Assembly (NCBI RefSeq): GCF_042431545.1
Contig: NZ_JBHLYX010000003.1
Strand: one strand, 5' to 3'
From: Pseudoalteromonas xiamenensis
GTDB taxonomy: Bacteria > Pseudomonadota > Gammaproteobacteria > Enterobacterales > Alteromonadaceae
Length of the DNA: 64,000 nt
The notes under the pieces were generated by a model. The model saw nothing but the letters and a program-made list of their open reading frames with translations. It was not told where the DNA came from and did no database searches. Shown here in pieces: positions 1-9,700 of the stretch. Each line of letters starts with the position of its first letter. Positions within the stretch are counted from its first letter, which is position 1. The translations under genes and the position numbers were made by a program.

Positions 1-194
1 AATACGCTCACCAGCAATGCCCAGTGACCTAAAGATTGTGCCAGCCAAAATGAACCTGGCAACATAACCAATGCAAGTATCGCCTCTTGTCTGAAAGCAG
101 CCTCGTTTTGCCATGCGGCAATCATGCCTTTTCGAGAACAATCAGTGGCTTTAATCACACGCAGAATACCGTCACCGTTGGGCTTGTTTATCAT
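1..194 (-). CDS. dgkA: Diacylglycerol kinase DgkA, 5' part (cut by left edge)
   Basis: Partial gene; about 64 N-terminal residues are present. The minus-strand ATG at 194 opens a protein beginning MINKPNGDGILRVIKAT, then a segment containing AAWQNEAAFRQE and a hydrophobic stretch starting near ALVMLPGSFWLAQ. The KP-G-RIIKA start, the AWQNEAAFRQE block and the first membrane helix are hallmarks of the small trimeric integral-membrane diacylglycerol kinase, which phosphorylates diacylglycerol in the inner membrane to recycle it to phosphatidic acid. The usual length is about 120 residues, so roughly half is missing. A weak AAGAG ribosome site precedes the start. Family assignment is firm; the rest of the gene cannot be judged. 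Confidence 0.93.
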   Translation of the reverse strand, partial: MINKPNGDGILRVIKATDCSRKGMIAAWQNEAAFRQEAILALVMLPGSFWLAQSLGHWALLVSV

Positions 195-393
195 GCTTTA
201 TCTCTTGAGGTTAAATGAGTAAATGGTGTTAAGGAGATGGCTATCCAAATAATGGAGTTTGCGACCCCTCTGACTTTGCGGGACAGGGTAATGCATCCAT
301 ATTGGCTCTGCAACGGAAAATCTGTAAAGAAGTGCAAGTTGCGAAATAGTGAGATTCTGCTTAACTGACAGAACGCTAATTAGGAGCAAAATT

Positions 394-1194
394 ATGGCTA
401 TCGTTTCGTCTTCACCCGTTCACACATTTTGCTGGGCAGAGCTTTGTTCAAGTGATTGGAAAGCCGCTAAACAATTTTACCAAATCTTATTTAATTGGAC
501 GTCGATTGATCAACCCATTGGAGCCGATTGCTTTTACACCATTACCCAAAAAGACGGGGTTGATGTCGCGGCAATGTATCAGATGATGGCCTCTCAACAA
601 GCTGAGCAAATCCAAAGTCACTGGCTACTTTATATCGCTGTGAACAACGTGGATGAAATGGCTGTAAAGGCCACCGCCCTCGGGGCTGAGATCATTCATG
701 GTCCCCATGATGTGCCGGGCGCCGGGCGTATGGTTATGTTGAATGAACCGGGTGGTGCGGTGTTCGCTTTATGGCAGGGCAGTGAACACATGGGCACGCA
801 ACGGAAATTAGAAACCAATGTGCCTTACTGGCATGAACTGGCGAGTAAAAATGCGTCAAAAAGTCGAGCGTTTTACAGTGCGCTGTTTGATTGGGAAGTC
901 CAGATAAAACCAATGGAGGGCATGGAGTACTCGTTGTTTTGTCAACATGGCCAGCCTATCGCAGGGCTCATGGAAATGACTGAAGAATGGGGAGATATTC
1001 CTGCACATTGGATGGTCTATTTTGCCGTTGCAAACACCGATGCCATGGTGGACAACGTCATCAACTTGGGCGGTGAGGTGTGTGTTCCGGCGACAGACAT
1101 TCCCGAGGTTGGACGATTTGCTGTGATCACCGATCCGAGTGGGGCCGTATTCTCGATTATTCAGTCGTCAATGGGCGATGTTGAGGTGGCTTAG
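394..1194 (+). CDS. VOC (glyoxalase/bleomycin-resistance fold) family protein, two domains
   Basis: 266 residues. Start chosen at ATG 394 (MAIVSSSPVHTFCWAEL) because TAGGAG lies 8-13 bases upstream; an upstream in-frame ATG at 349 lacks a ribosome site. The protein is two tandem vicinal-oxygen-chelate modules, about residues 8-125 and 135-258, each ending in a motif of the type GRxxxxxDPxGAVFxxxQ (GGAVFALWQ and GAVFSIIQ). This is the pattern of the COG3324-like lyase/dioxygenase-fold proteins often annotated as glyoxalase or hydroxylase. No substrate can be read from the sequence. It is transcribed away from dgkA and is followed 90 bases later by an SDR gene, but operon membership is uncertain. 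Confidence 0.85.
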   Translation: MAIVSSSPVHTFCWAELCSSDWKAAKQFYQILFNWTSIDQPIGADCFYTITQKDGVDVAAMYQMMASQQAEQIQSHWLLYIAVNNVDEMAVKATALGAEIIHGPHDVPGAGRMVMLNEPGGAVFALWQGSEHMGTQRKLETNVPYWHELASKNASKSRAFYSALFDWEVQIKPMEGMEYSLFCQHGQPIAGLMEMTEEWGDIPAHWMVYFAVANTDAMVDNVINLGGEVCVPATDIPEVGRFAVITDPSGAVFSIIQSSMGDVEVA

Positions 1195-1284
1195 GCGCAA
1201 AAAAATAATCTCGTATCCTTGCATTAATTGGTATAAGTATTCGATGGGGCTATAATGCCCCTTTATTTTTGATGGGAAGAGACA

Positions 1285-1959
1285 ATGGCACACACACAGC
1301 AAACCGTGGTTATTACTGGTGCAAGCCGAGGGATTGGGTTGGCATTATGTGAGCAGTACCAGCGCCTCGGCTATTCTGTTGTCGCGGTTGTTCGGACTTC
1401 ATCTACTGAACTTCGTCTGTTAGGCGTGGACATTCTAGAAGGAATAGACGTCACCAAAGCCAATGATGTCGCCAAGCTTGCACAACACATGGCAGGGCGT
1501 GCAATCCATCTTTTGATCAATAATGCTGGGCTTTTCCACAACGAGACATTAGACAGCCTCGATTTTGATGCGTTAGAACAGCAGCTTCAAGTAAACGCCA
1601 TCGCCCCAATTCGGGTAACGCATGCGCTTTGCTCGTGCTTGAACTCTGGTAGTAAAGTGGCCATGATCACAAGTCGTATGGGCTCAATTGCAGACAATAG
1701 TTCAGGCGGTTACATTGGCTATCGTATGTCGAAAGCGGCATTGAATGCGGCGGGTGTTAGTTTGGCGCACGAACTGAAACCAAAAGGCATCGCCCTTGCG
1801 TTATTGCATCCAGGGTTTGTGCAAACTCAAATGGTGGGGTTTGCAGGTGATATTTCGCCAAGCGAAGCGGCTGCTCGATTAATCACTCGAATTGATGCGT
1901 TGAATTTAGATAATACGGGTCGCTTTTGGCATGCAAATGGCGAAGCGTTGCCTTGGTAA
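1285..1959 (+). CDS. Short-chain dehydrogenase/reductase (C-factor-like)
   Basis: 224 residues. The N-terminus VVITGASRGIGLALCEQY carries the TGxxxGIG dinucleotide-binding motif (about residues 11-17), NNAG follows at about residues 79-82, a catalytic Ser region (MITSRMGS) near 128, and YRMSKAA (YxxxK) near 147-151. Classical SDR of the sniffer/C-factor group, NAD(P)-dependent cytosolic oxidoreductase; substrate not predictable. GAAGAGAC precedes the ATG. The next gene begins 16 bases after the stop, suggesting co-transcription with the small unknown protein. Confidence 0.88.
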   Translation: MAHTQQTVVITGASRGIGLALCEQYQRLGYSVVAVVRTSSTELRLLGVDILEGIDVTKANDVAKLAQHMAGRAIHLLINNAGLFHNETLDSLDFDALEQQLQVNAIAPIRVTHALCSCLNSGSKVAMITSRMGSIADNSSGGYIGYRMSKAALNAAGVSLAHELKPKGIALALLHPGFVQTQMVGFAGDISPSEAAARLITRIDALNLDNTGRFWHANGEALPW

Positions 1960-1974
1960 TTTAGGAAATAACTC

Positions 1975-2313
1975 GTGAACGAAGAAAATAAGATTGTGCT
2001 GACTTTTGGGTTGTTTGAACTCAATGACACACTCGCCACTCGCGATATGAATGCTGCGGATTTAGAACTCACCGTCGTATTGGCGGATGATGCGATTGAA
2101 GCGTTATCGCAAGAACCAACAGAAGAAGAAAGTGTTAGCATTCATGTTGAGCAGTTTAATGTTGAGGCAGTGAATAGTGCGTTTGCCCAGACGATAGAAG
2201 GTGACCTTGATGTACAGCTACTGTTAAATCATGGACCTGTACTGAGCGCGGTTGTTGAAGTGCCAACCGGTAAATTGTTTGTGTCTCCACCAATGGAATT
2301 ACTGACCGCCTAA
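1975..2313 (+). CDS. Small acidic hypothetical protein
   Basis: 112 residues, GTG start at 1975 with TAGGAAA placed suitably upstream. Very acidic, no signal peptide and no membrane helix; the sequence alternates beta-like stretches (KIVLTFGLFEL, SVSIHVEQFN, AVVEVPTGKLFV). I do not recognise a family. It sits between an SDR gene (16-base gap) and dUTPase (71-base gap), so it may belong to the same transcript. It reads as a genuine gene because of its ribosome site and compositional similarity to its neighbours. Confidence 0.6.
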   Translation: MNEENKIVLTFGLFELNDTLATRDMNAADLELTVVLADDAIEALSQEPTEEESVSIHVEQFNVEAVNSAFAQTIEGDLDVQLLLNHGPVLSAVVEVPTGKLFVSPPMELLTA

Positions 2314-2384
2314 GCGCGTTGAAAGTTGAGCGAGCCGCTTGCCATAGCGTATGATAAAAACAAAGAAATTGAAGAGAGTGGAAG

Positions 2385-3005
2385 ATGTCTACAAACGTTG
2401 CAAAACTAGTTGTTATGCTTGAAATGCAAAATGCGATGAACACCAAAGTACATGAAAGTTGGTTTGACCAAGGCTTTGATTGGTATCGTGCTATTTGGGT
2501 TGAATGTGCAGAAATGTTGGACCACTACGGTTGGAAATGGTGGAAAAAGCAAACGCCGGACACAGAACAAGTGATCCTTGAGCTGGTGGATATTTTCCAT
2601 TTTGGATTGTCACTGCGTATTGATGGCAAAACATCGTTTGCGGACATCGCAGCGCATTTACACACGGAGCTAGACGCGCCAGTCCAAGGTGAAGACTTTA
2701 AAGTAACGCTCGAAAAACTAGCGGGTGCAGCAGTGACTGAAAAACGTTTTGATGCGCAGGCATTTGCTGGTTGTATGGCTCAAATCGGTATGTCATTTGA
2801 TGATTTATATCGTGGTTATGTTGGTAAAAATACGTTGAATTTCTTCCGCCAAGATTTCGGGTATAAAGACGGTACTTACATCAAAGTTTGGGATGGCAAA
2901 GAAGATAACGAACATCTCGTTGAAGTGGTTAAATCACTTGATACCAGTGCGTCTGACTTCGCGACGCAAGTGTACGAAGGCTTAAAGTCTCGCTATCCAG
3001 CTTAA
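2385..3005 (+). CDS. Dimeric all-alpha dUTP diphosphatase
   Basis: 206 residues. Recognised by the N-terminal block MLEMQNAMN followed by FDWYRAIWVECAEMLDHYGW, the paired helices carrying E-x2-E type metal ligands (WVECAEMLDH; EQVILELVDIFHFGLS), and WKWWKK. This is the all-alpha NTP pyrophosphatase fold (dUTPase_2), distinct from trimeric Dut; it hydrolyses dUTP to dUMP and PPi with Mg2+, keeping uracil out of DNA. GAAGAGAGTGGAAG upstream of the ATG provides the ribosome site. A perfect palindrome follows the gene. Confidence 0.88.
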   Translation: MSTNVAKLVVMLEMQNAMNTKVHESWFDQGFDWYRAIWVECAEMLDHYGWKWWKKQTPDTEQVILELVDIFHFGLSLRIDGKTSFADIAAHLHTELDAPVQGEDFKVTLEKLAGAAVTEKRFDAQAFAGCMAQIGMSFDDLYRGYVGKNTLNFFRQDFGYKDGTYIKVWDGKEDNEHLVEVVKSLDTSASDFATQVYEGLKSRYPA

Positions 3006-3025
3006 TGATTTAGCTCTACACCCCA

Positions 3026-3047
3026 TCGGGCACCTATAGGTGCCCGA
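3026..3047. terminator. Palindrome between convergent dUTPase and porin genes
   Basis: A perfect 22-base inverted repeat TCGGGCACC-TATA-GGTGCCCGA lies 20 bases after the dUTPase stop and 23 bases after it the porin stop on the other strand. It lacks a strong T-run on either side, so it may be a weak bidirectional terminator or an mRNA-end stabiliser. Confidence 0.55.
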
Positions 3048-3069
3048 ACCATTGCTTTTCACTTTCCCA

Positions 3070-4038
3070 CTAAAACGTGACACGCATGCCAAGGCCAATG
3101 ACATCCGCTTCCTGTTTATCATGTTGATTGGACTTTGCCTCACCATGAGCACCATAGAACATCAGCGTGCTATGTTGGCTGAGGTGGTAATCTACACCCA
3201 ACGTGACGCTTGCATTGTTATCACCCTTAATCCCGTAGAAGGATTTGATACCCGTAGTAAAGCGAGCATTTATCCACTGCGCTTTGAACGTTAATTTGTC
3301 TAAATGATAGAGCACACTGACCAGTTGGCCGGATTGCTTGTCGAGATTGTTTTCCGTCGCGACACTCTGTTCAGTTAACACCCCGATTTGCCACTGTTCA
3401 TACTGATAGGTTGCCGATAATCTGAGCAGATCTTGTTGCGTAATGTTTTGTTCATAAGCCAGTGCAACATAAAGGTTGTCGAGTTGGTATTTAATACTGC
3501 TAGAGGTTCCTCGGCGTTCACGCGCATCCCCGTCTTTATCAACCAACACATAGGCAACAGCAGCGCTGACACCGTGAAGAGGCGCGGATTCAATGAACAC
3601 CATGTTCTCAACGTATTCACCAGGTAAAAAAGTCCGTAAATCAACTACATCGTTAAATGCATCAACGCGGCCTTGAGACAGTTTAAATGGGGTATTACTG
3701 AAACCGAGCTTGAGACTACCATATTGATTTTTAAGTCCTACAACGGCTTCGCGTAAGAAAAACGAGTCGTCCTTTTTTTGTGTCTTCAAGTTCACACCAT
3801 ATTCCAATAAATAGAAGGCGTGCTCACTGTCAGAAAACGCTTCTTCACCTTTTACACCAATCCGTGATGCCTTACTTCGAAATGCACTGCTGTCATCCGA
3901 CAACGACTCATCCGTGTACTGCACGTCTTCGCCAGCCAGCGCGACAATGCCATAAGAGGTTAAAGAAGGTGATGCCGCAAAAAGCGGTGTGGCGACGAGT
4001 AAAAGTGCCGTAGTGCAGGCGTGAGTGATTAATTTCAT
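3070..4038 (-). CDS. Outer-membrane porin (Gram-negative porin family)
   Basis: 322 residues on the minus strand. The first about 22 residues (MKLITHACTTALLLVATPLFA) form a signal peptide. The mature part has the general-porin pattern: SLTSYGIVALAG first strand, SRIGVKGEEAFSD, a central region of alternating amphipathic strands, and a C-terminal strand ending in GLGMRVTF with terminal Phe, the BAM recognition signal. Trimeric diffusion porin in the outer membrane is the likely role; substrate unknown. The 210 bases between its start and the next plus-strand gene hold divergent promoters. Confidence 0.85.
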   Translation of the reverse strand: MKLITHACTTALLLVATPLFAASPSLTSYGIVALAGEDVQYTDESLSDDSSAFRSKASRIGVKGEEAFSDSEHAFYLLEYGVNLKTQKKDDSFFLREAVVGLKNQYGSLKLGFSNTPFKLSQGRVDAFNDVVDLRTFLPGEYVENMVFIESAPLHGVSAAVAYVLVDKDGDARERRGTSSSIKYQLDNLYVALAYEQNITQQDLLRLSATYQYEQWQIGVLTEQSVATENNLDKQSGQLVSVLYHLDKLTFKAQWINARFTTGIKSFYGIKGDNNASVTLGVDYHLSQHSTLMFYGAHGEAKSNQHDKQEADVIGLGMRVTF

Positions 4039-4247
4039 AGCGGGTAAGTATCGGTTTTACAACTTGTTTAAATTTACAAATTATTAAACTTTAAGGCGAT
4101 AAGTTAATCTACTGTAACATGTTGCAGTTGTTGCTTTCGAGCAATGCAAGAATAATTGGCCTCATAAACACGCACACTTATTGAACGAACCGAATGGCGA
4201 ATGCGCTGAGTGAGCAACGAATACTTTAATTATATGTAGGCCATAAA

Positions 4248-5531
4248 ATGACCCGTAAATCAGAAATTATCTTTAACGAAGCAAACAAATACATTCCAAA
4301 TGGCGTGAGTTCACCGATGAGAACGTTCTCTCTTGTGGGCGGTGACCCAATCATTTTGGAATCAGCGAAAGGCACGAAAATCATTGACGTAGACGGCCGT
4401 GAGTACACGGACTTTCTAAGTGGTTTTGGCGCAATTTTCCTCGGTCATTCACGTGAAGAAATCTCTCAAGCAGTCGCTGCTCAGCTAGACAAAGGTCTAG
4501 TCGTGGGGCTTTCTACAGAAATAGAGAAAGAGCTGGCGAGAAAGATTGTGGAAAGCACACCGGCTATCGACAAGCTTCGTTTTGTTGTGAGCGGAAGCGA
4601 AGCGGTTATGACAGCACTTCGTATCGCACGAGCGTATACCGACCGTAAATATTTCGTCCGCTTTGTAGGCTCATATCATGGTCATGCAGACGCATTGTTA
4701 GCGCAACCAGGCGGCAATGTTGCTGTGGCTGTGAAAGGCACTACAAACGGTGTTGCTGAAAACAACGTGATCATGTGTGAATACAATAACTCTGAACAAC
4801 TACGTCAAATTTTCGAAGAACGTGGTCATGAAATTGCAGCTGTTATTGTTGAGCCATTCGCAACAAACATGGGGTTTGTTAAACCACACGCAAACTTCCA
4901 CCAAGACATCAGACAGTTGTGTACAGATTACGGTTCACTGTTCATCTTCGACGAGGTTGTGACTGGCTTCCGTTTCCGCTTTGGTGGCGTGTCTGCGTTA
5001 CTCGGTGTTGACCCAGATTTAACGACGTTCGGCAAAATCATTGGCGGTGGCGCTCCAGTTGGCGCGTACGGTGGTAAAGAGAAGTTCATGAAGTTAGTCG
5101 AAATCGGCAACAAAGTGTTCCAATCAGGTACGTTTGCAGGCAACCCAATCACCATGGCTGCAGGCAATGCAGCGCTAGATTTGATGGCTAAGCCTGGTTT
5201 CTATGAAGCAATGGATGAAAAAGGCGCGTTGCTTGAAAAAGAAATCAAACAGAATTTCGAAAAATACGACATCCCATTCCACTTTACTCGCTTTGGCGCA
5301 CTTTCTGGCATCGCATTTAGACGTTCTGCTGCAGACATGCAGAACTATTCCGATGTGAAACAGCAAGAATATGAAATCTATAAAAACGTGCATTTAGCGA
5401 TGCGTGAAAAAGGTTTCCTAATGGCACCGAGTTTAGAAGAGCCGATTTTCTTGAATGATGCACATACAAACGACGACATCATCCGTTTTGCTGAAGCGTT
5501 AGCGGTATCGATCGCAGAACAAATTAAGTAA
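4248..5531 (+). CDS. Class III PLP aminotransferase, glutamate-1-semialdehyde aminomutase-like
   Basis: 427 residues. Fold-type I class III PLP enzyme closest in appearance to HemL: IPNGVSSPMRTF near the N-terminus, VSGSEAVMTALRIARAYTDR (cofactor phosphate site), GSYHGHADALL, FDEVVTGFR with the PLP-binding Asp, and TFGKIIGGGAPVGAYGG with the Schiff-base Lys at about residue 263. HemL-like enzymes move an amino group within a substrate or between donor and aldehyde. As first gene of an operon with an N-oxygenase and an NRPS ending in a reductase, this copy is more likely a biosynthetic aminotransferase/aminomutase than the tetrapyrrole enzyme. It could aminate the aldehyde released by the NRPS or prepare a beta-amino or diamino substrate; this is inference. 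Confidence 0.85.
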   Translation: MTRKSEIIFNEANKYIPNGVSSPMRTFSLVGGDPIILESAKGTKIIDVDGREYTDFLSGFGAIFLGHSREEISQAVAAQLDKGLVVGLSTEIEKELARKIVESTPAIDKLRFVVSGSEAVMTALRIARAYTDRKYFVRFVGSYHGHADALLAQPGGNVAVAVKGTTNGVAENNVIMCEYNNSEQLRQIFEERGHEIAAVIVEPFATNMGFVKPHANFHQDIRQLCTDYGSLFIFDEVVTGFRFRFGGVSALLGVDPDLTTFGKIIGGGAPVGAYGGKEKFMKLVEIGNKVFQSGTFAGNPITMAAGNAALDLMAKPGFYEAMDEKGALLEKEIKQNFEKYDIPFHFTRFGALSGIAFRRSAADMQNYSDVKQQEYEIYKNVHLAMREKGFLMAPSLEEPIFLNDAHTNDDIIRFAEALAVSIAEQIK

Positions 5532-5607
5532 ATGAATTACCGCGTGCGCTTCCTGTAGCAAAGCGCACCGACTCAATTTTGAATACCAATTTTAAAGGAT
5601 CTAAACC

Positions 5608-6588
5608 ATGAGCAATTTAGCAACCAAAATTCTACCAAACGTAGAAAACGTGAAGAAAGAAGCAAACAACATTAAGCATTGGTACCGAAAAGCGACGGTG
5701 AGAACAACCGATCGTATCATCGTGCCAAGCTTAAACAGTGATGAATACATTTTCCCACCATCACGTCAGCCTTTAGTGTCACACCCAATGGTGATCAACA
5801 AAGGTAAAGAGACAATTTCTTATATTTTGGCGCAATCAGCGTATCGCTACATGTATGAAATCGGTTTGTTGGAAACGCGTTTTGTTATCGACTGTTCATT
5901 AAACATCGTTAATAACGTGATTGAAGGCTTCAGCGATGTCACCAAACGTGAAGCGTTAGCTATCGTGATTGACGAAGGCTACCACGCATACGTTGCATTG
6001 GATTTCATCATGCAAATGAAAGAGCAAAATGCAATTCAACCGCTTGAAGTACCACAAACAAATGGCAACTTAGATGCTGTACGCCACGCATATCAGGTAT
6101 TGAGCCCAGAAATTCATCACCATTTCCAACTACTGTCAGTCACGCTTGCTGAACACACGTTAACAAAAGATTTATTGGCGATTGGGGAAGAAAAGAGCGC
6201 GACTGAAACCTTTAACCAAGTGATGACAGACCACGTAGCGGACGAAGGTCGCCACGCGAGTTTCTTCATGACGGCAACGACAAACTACTGGGTGAAATTA
6301 CCTGACGTAGTTAAAGACGAAATCGGTCAGTTCTTACCTGCGTACATCGACGAATACTTGAAAGGCGATGAAGAGCGAGATTTCGACCGCAAAGTGTTGT
6401 TAGCAAGTGGTTTCACAGACGCTGAAACACAGCAAATTCTGGATGACACGGCAGAAGTTTATCTCGGCAAAATGAACGCATACATTGAAAAGACAACTCT
6501 TCAACTTGTTGAGTGTGTTGAAAAAATGGGTTTATTGAACCACGAGAAGACAAAACAAGCGTTCATTGCTCACGGCCATAACGTTTAA
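5608..6588 (+). CDS. AurF-like diiron N-oxygenase
   Basis: 326 residues; AAAGGA precedes the ATG. Helical protein with two D-E-x-x-H motifs, DEGYH at residues 122-126 and DEGRH at 212-216, plus intervening Glu positions (LLETRF near 92, LAEHTL near 188), the carboxylate-bridged diiron signature of the p-aminobenzoate N-oxygenase AurF family. Characterised members oxidise amines to hydroxylamine, nitroso or nitro groups (AurF, CmlI) or act in diazeniumdiolate and pyrazine N-oxide pathways (HamC, MgoC, PvfB), often next to an NRPS with a terminal reductase. The neighbouring NRPS fits that pattern. The substrate here is not known; it may be a carrier-bound aminoacyl group or the released amine. 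Confidence 0.85.
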   Translation: MSNLATKILPNVENVKKEANNIKHWYRKATVRTTDRIIVPSLNSDEYIFPPSRQPLVSHPMVINKGKETISYILAQSAYRYMYEIGLLETRFVIDCSLNIVNNVIEGFSDVTKREALAIVIDEGYHAYVALDFIMQMKEQNAIQPLEVPQTNGNLDAVRHAYQVLSPEIHHHFQLLSVTLAEHTLTKDLLAIGEEKSATETFNQVMTDHVADEGRHASFFMTATTNYWVKLPDVVKDEIGQFLPAYIDEYLKGDEERDFDRKVLLASGFTDAETQQILDDTAEVYLGKMNAYIEKTTLQLVECVEKMGLLNHEKTKQAFIAHGHNV

Positions 6589-6612
6589 TTTCCAAAGTGC
6601 AGGCAGGCGTGG

Positions 6613-6629
6613 CGAGAGTGTCACTCTCG
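6613..6629 (+). terminator. Intercistronic hairpin inside the NRPS operon
   Basis: CGAGAGTG-T-CACTCTCG, an 8-bp perfect stem, in the gap between the N-oxygenase stop and the NRPS start. No T-run follows, so it is more likely a partial attenuator or mRNA stabiliser than a full terminator; it could lower expression of the large NRPS relative to the two genes before it. Confidence 0.4.
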
Positions 6630-6747
6630 TGACCGCTTGCTCACTTTAAATCAATGAAATGACATACCTCTTGTCAGGGAAGCTAAAACCAGACGACGTG
6701 CTTAATACCGAGGTATGAATGTTCTCTGCACAGGGGAGTTAAGCAAA

Positions 6748-9700
6748 ATGATAGTACAAGCCTTATTAAACAACGCATTAAAATTTGAACATGATAATGC
6801 TGTAGTCGCCCAAGGAAAAAGCGTTACGTACGCTCAATTGGCGACTCAAGCGACGATGATGGCCAAAAATCTTGTACGTTTAGGCGTATCACGTGGTGAT
6901 GTTATTGCGATTTATTCAGATCGTGGCATTAACACCGTTATAAGCATGTTTGCTGTCATGCTATCAGGCGCTGCCTACACCATCGTAGAAATGACAGAGA
7001 AGCGCATTGAATGCGTGACTCACACAAAAAACATTGAACCTGATTTCGTCTTAGCGGATGCGAAGGAAGCGGCGATATTCTCTGACGTCGTGCCATGTTT
7101 TATTTTTGAAGAATTGACACGTGCAACATCTGACGACATTACCTTGCCAGAATTAACGCAAGAAGACGTTGCCTATGTGCTGTATACCTCCGGGTCTACT
7201 GGCAAGCCAAAAGGCGTAAAAGTGAGTCACGGGAATATTGAGCACTACACTCAGTCTATTGCCACACTGACGCAAGTTCCTGAAGGGCTCAACTATGGTC
7301 ACTTAAGTACGTTAGCCGCGGACCTTGGCAACACCTCATTGTTTTTGTCGCTTTACAAAGCGGGTAGCTTGCATCTTATCGATCAATACACACGTAAAGA
7401 TCCCATCAAGTTATTCGAGTACTTTGTTGCGAACCGCATTGAATTTGTGAAGATCACCCCATCTCATTGGTCTGCTGTTTCGGACGCGCACCAATTGAGT
7501 GGTAACCCATTCCCTCACCTTGAATACCTTGTTTTTGGTGGAGAGCCATTGCTCAAAACCGTCGTTGAAAAGGTATTGAATTCAAACACAGTCAGTAACG
7601 TATTTAACCACTATGGACCAACTGAAACGACCGTTGGGGTTGCCGCGTTGCGTTTAGAAAGCCTGGAACATGTGTCGCACATTCCAGGTGATGTGATCCC
7701 AATTGGAGCCCCTTTTGGCGAAACGAAGTTCTATATTTTGGATGAGCAAGGGCACTACCGTTCAAGCTCGGTAAAAGGTGAATTACTGATTGCAGGGCCT
7801 TCTGTGTCAAAAGGCTACCGCAATTTGCCAGAAGAAAACGCGAATCGCTTTATTACCATTGAACTCAATGATGGTCGTGCCGTGCGTTGCTACAAAACCG
7901 GCGATTACGTAGACATCGATGAGGATGGTATCACCAGCTTTATTGGTCGTTTAGACCGCCAAGTGAAAATCAATGGCTATCGAGTTGAGTTGGAAAGTAT
8001 TGAAAATACGATGCGTGACAACTTACCTATCTTTGGCGCATCGGTTGCGTATTTTGAATTGAACCAAAAGAAATGGTTAGTTGCCGCGATTACGCCACCG
8101 AGCGAACCATGTGCGGATATGAAAGCTCGCCTTGAAGACGTCATGCCGGGTTATATGGTGCCACAGCGCATTTACGTGTTGGAAAACTTCCCGCGTAATG
8201 AGAATGGCAAAACAGACGTTAAAGCCATCAAAGCTATCTTGACCGAGAAACTGACGGAAGAATTGGCAAATCAAGCGAATAGCTCAGACACGCCGTCAAT
8301 TGAACAAGATTACGACGGTGCCGCGTTAGAGGTCTACCTCGGCGTACAGCCGATATTCCACAAATACATCGCGAAAACCGAGTACACCATCCATGATAGT
8401 TTCTTTGAATTAGGCGGTAACTCACTTGATTCGGTGCAACTAGTCGCGAACCTTCAGTATAAAGGACTGTCGCTGTCGGCATTCGATTTTAACAACACGC
8501 CGACCATCGATGGCATTGTCAAAAGTGTGGTTAAAAACCGCGAGTCAGCGAATAAAGCGGGTAACGTTGTCGAGCGTACGGAAGTGACTGCGTTCGCAGC
8601 CGCGCAAGATTTCTTCTTTAAAGAAGAGCTTGCGTCACCTGATCTGTACAACCAAGCGTTGATGTTCCGCATCGACCAGCGTGTTGATTTTGACGTGTTG
8701 AAACAGGCTATGGGGATTTTGTGTGAACAGCACGAATTGCTCCGAACCTCATTTGCGCGTCAAGAAGGTCATTACGTTGCCAAACCACTCAACGCGTCAA
8801 TTGATAGCGTGTTAAGCCGCTCTACGTTGCCTGCGAATGAAGATCATCGCTCACTCATTAAAACGCAATCAACAGCGGTACAAGAGGCAATTAACCTTGC
8901 GTCTGGCGAAGTGTTTAAAGCACACCTTTTTGAAACAACCGATGCTGAAAGTTACTTGTTGCTCGTGGCGCACCACATCAGCGTGGATGTGATTTCATGG
9001 CGCATCATCACCAGTGAATTGTCACAGCTTTATGGTGATTTAATTGACGGGATCGACATCGTGTCGAACCCAGTGCGTTGTAGCTTTTGGGATTGGGTTG
9101 ACCACCTTGATTCGTCAATTGCAAAAGACACGTCCTCCTCGGTTAGTGCAGATCCTAAGCCGTCAGTATTCGCGTCAAAAATGCCGCACACAGAAGGTAA
9201 CGCGCATACGTTTTGGTTCGCCTACTCCAAAGAACACTCGATTGAATTGGAGGCTGCATCAGCCGCTAAAAACGTCCCGCTGCATACACTTTTACTTGGC
9301 ACATTGGCACATGAATACGGCAAGTTGAACAACGCAAACCGCGTATGCATTGATGTTGAAAGCCATGGCCGTGTGTCGTTTGACCCAGAAGTGGATATTT
9401 CACGCGTTGTGGGGTGGCACACTTCAACGTATCCGTTTGAAGTGGATGTGGACGCTTACGTGATTGACCAAACATTGTTGAACACCAAAAAAGAGTTCGA
9501 TAGTGCAGTCAATTTAGGTGTCGAAAAAAGTTGGCAAGTAAAACACATCGAAGATGTTGAAACGCTTTACCACGCTCCAATTTGTTTCAATTACTTGGGT
9601 GACACAGACTTCCCACATGACGACCGTTTAGCCTTAACGCCTAGCACGATGGACATCGGGCCATGTCGTGGCCGAGATAATATTCGTTTCCATGACATCA

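Noticed and set aside
4248..5531. HemL, the tetrapyrrole glutamate-1-semialdehyde aminomutase
   Set aside because: Sequence type agrees, but the tight operon with N-oxygenase and NRPS points to a specialised paralogue; left without a symbol.
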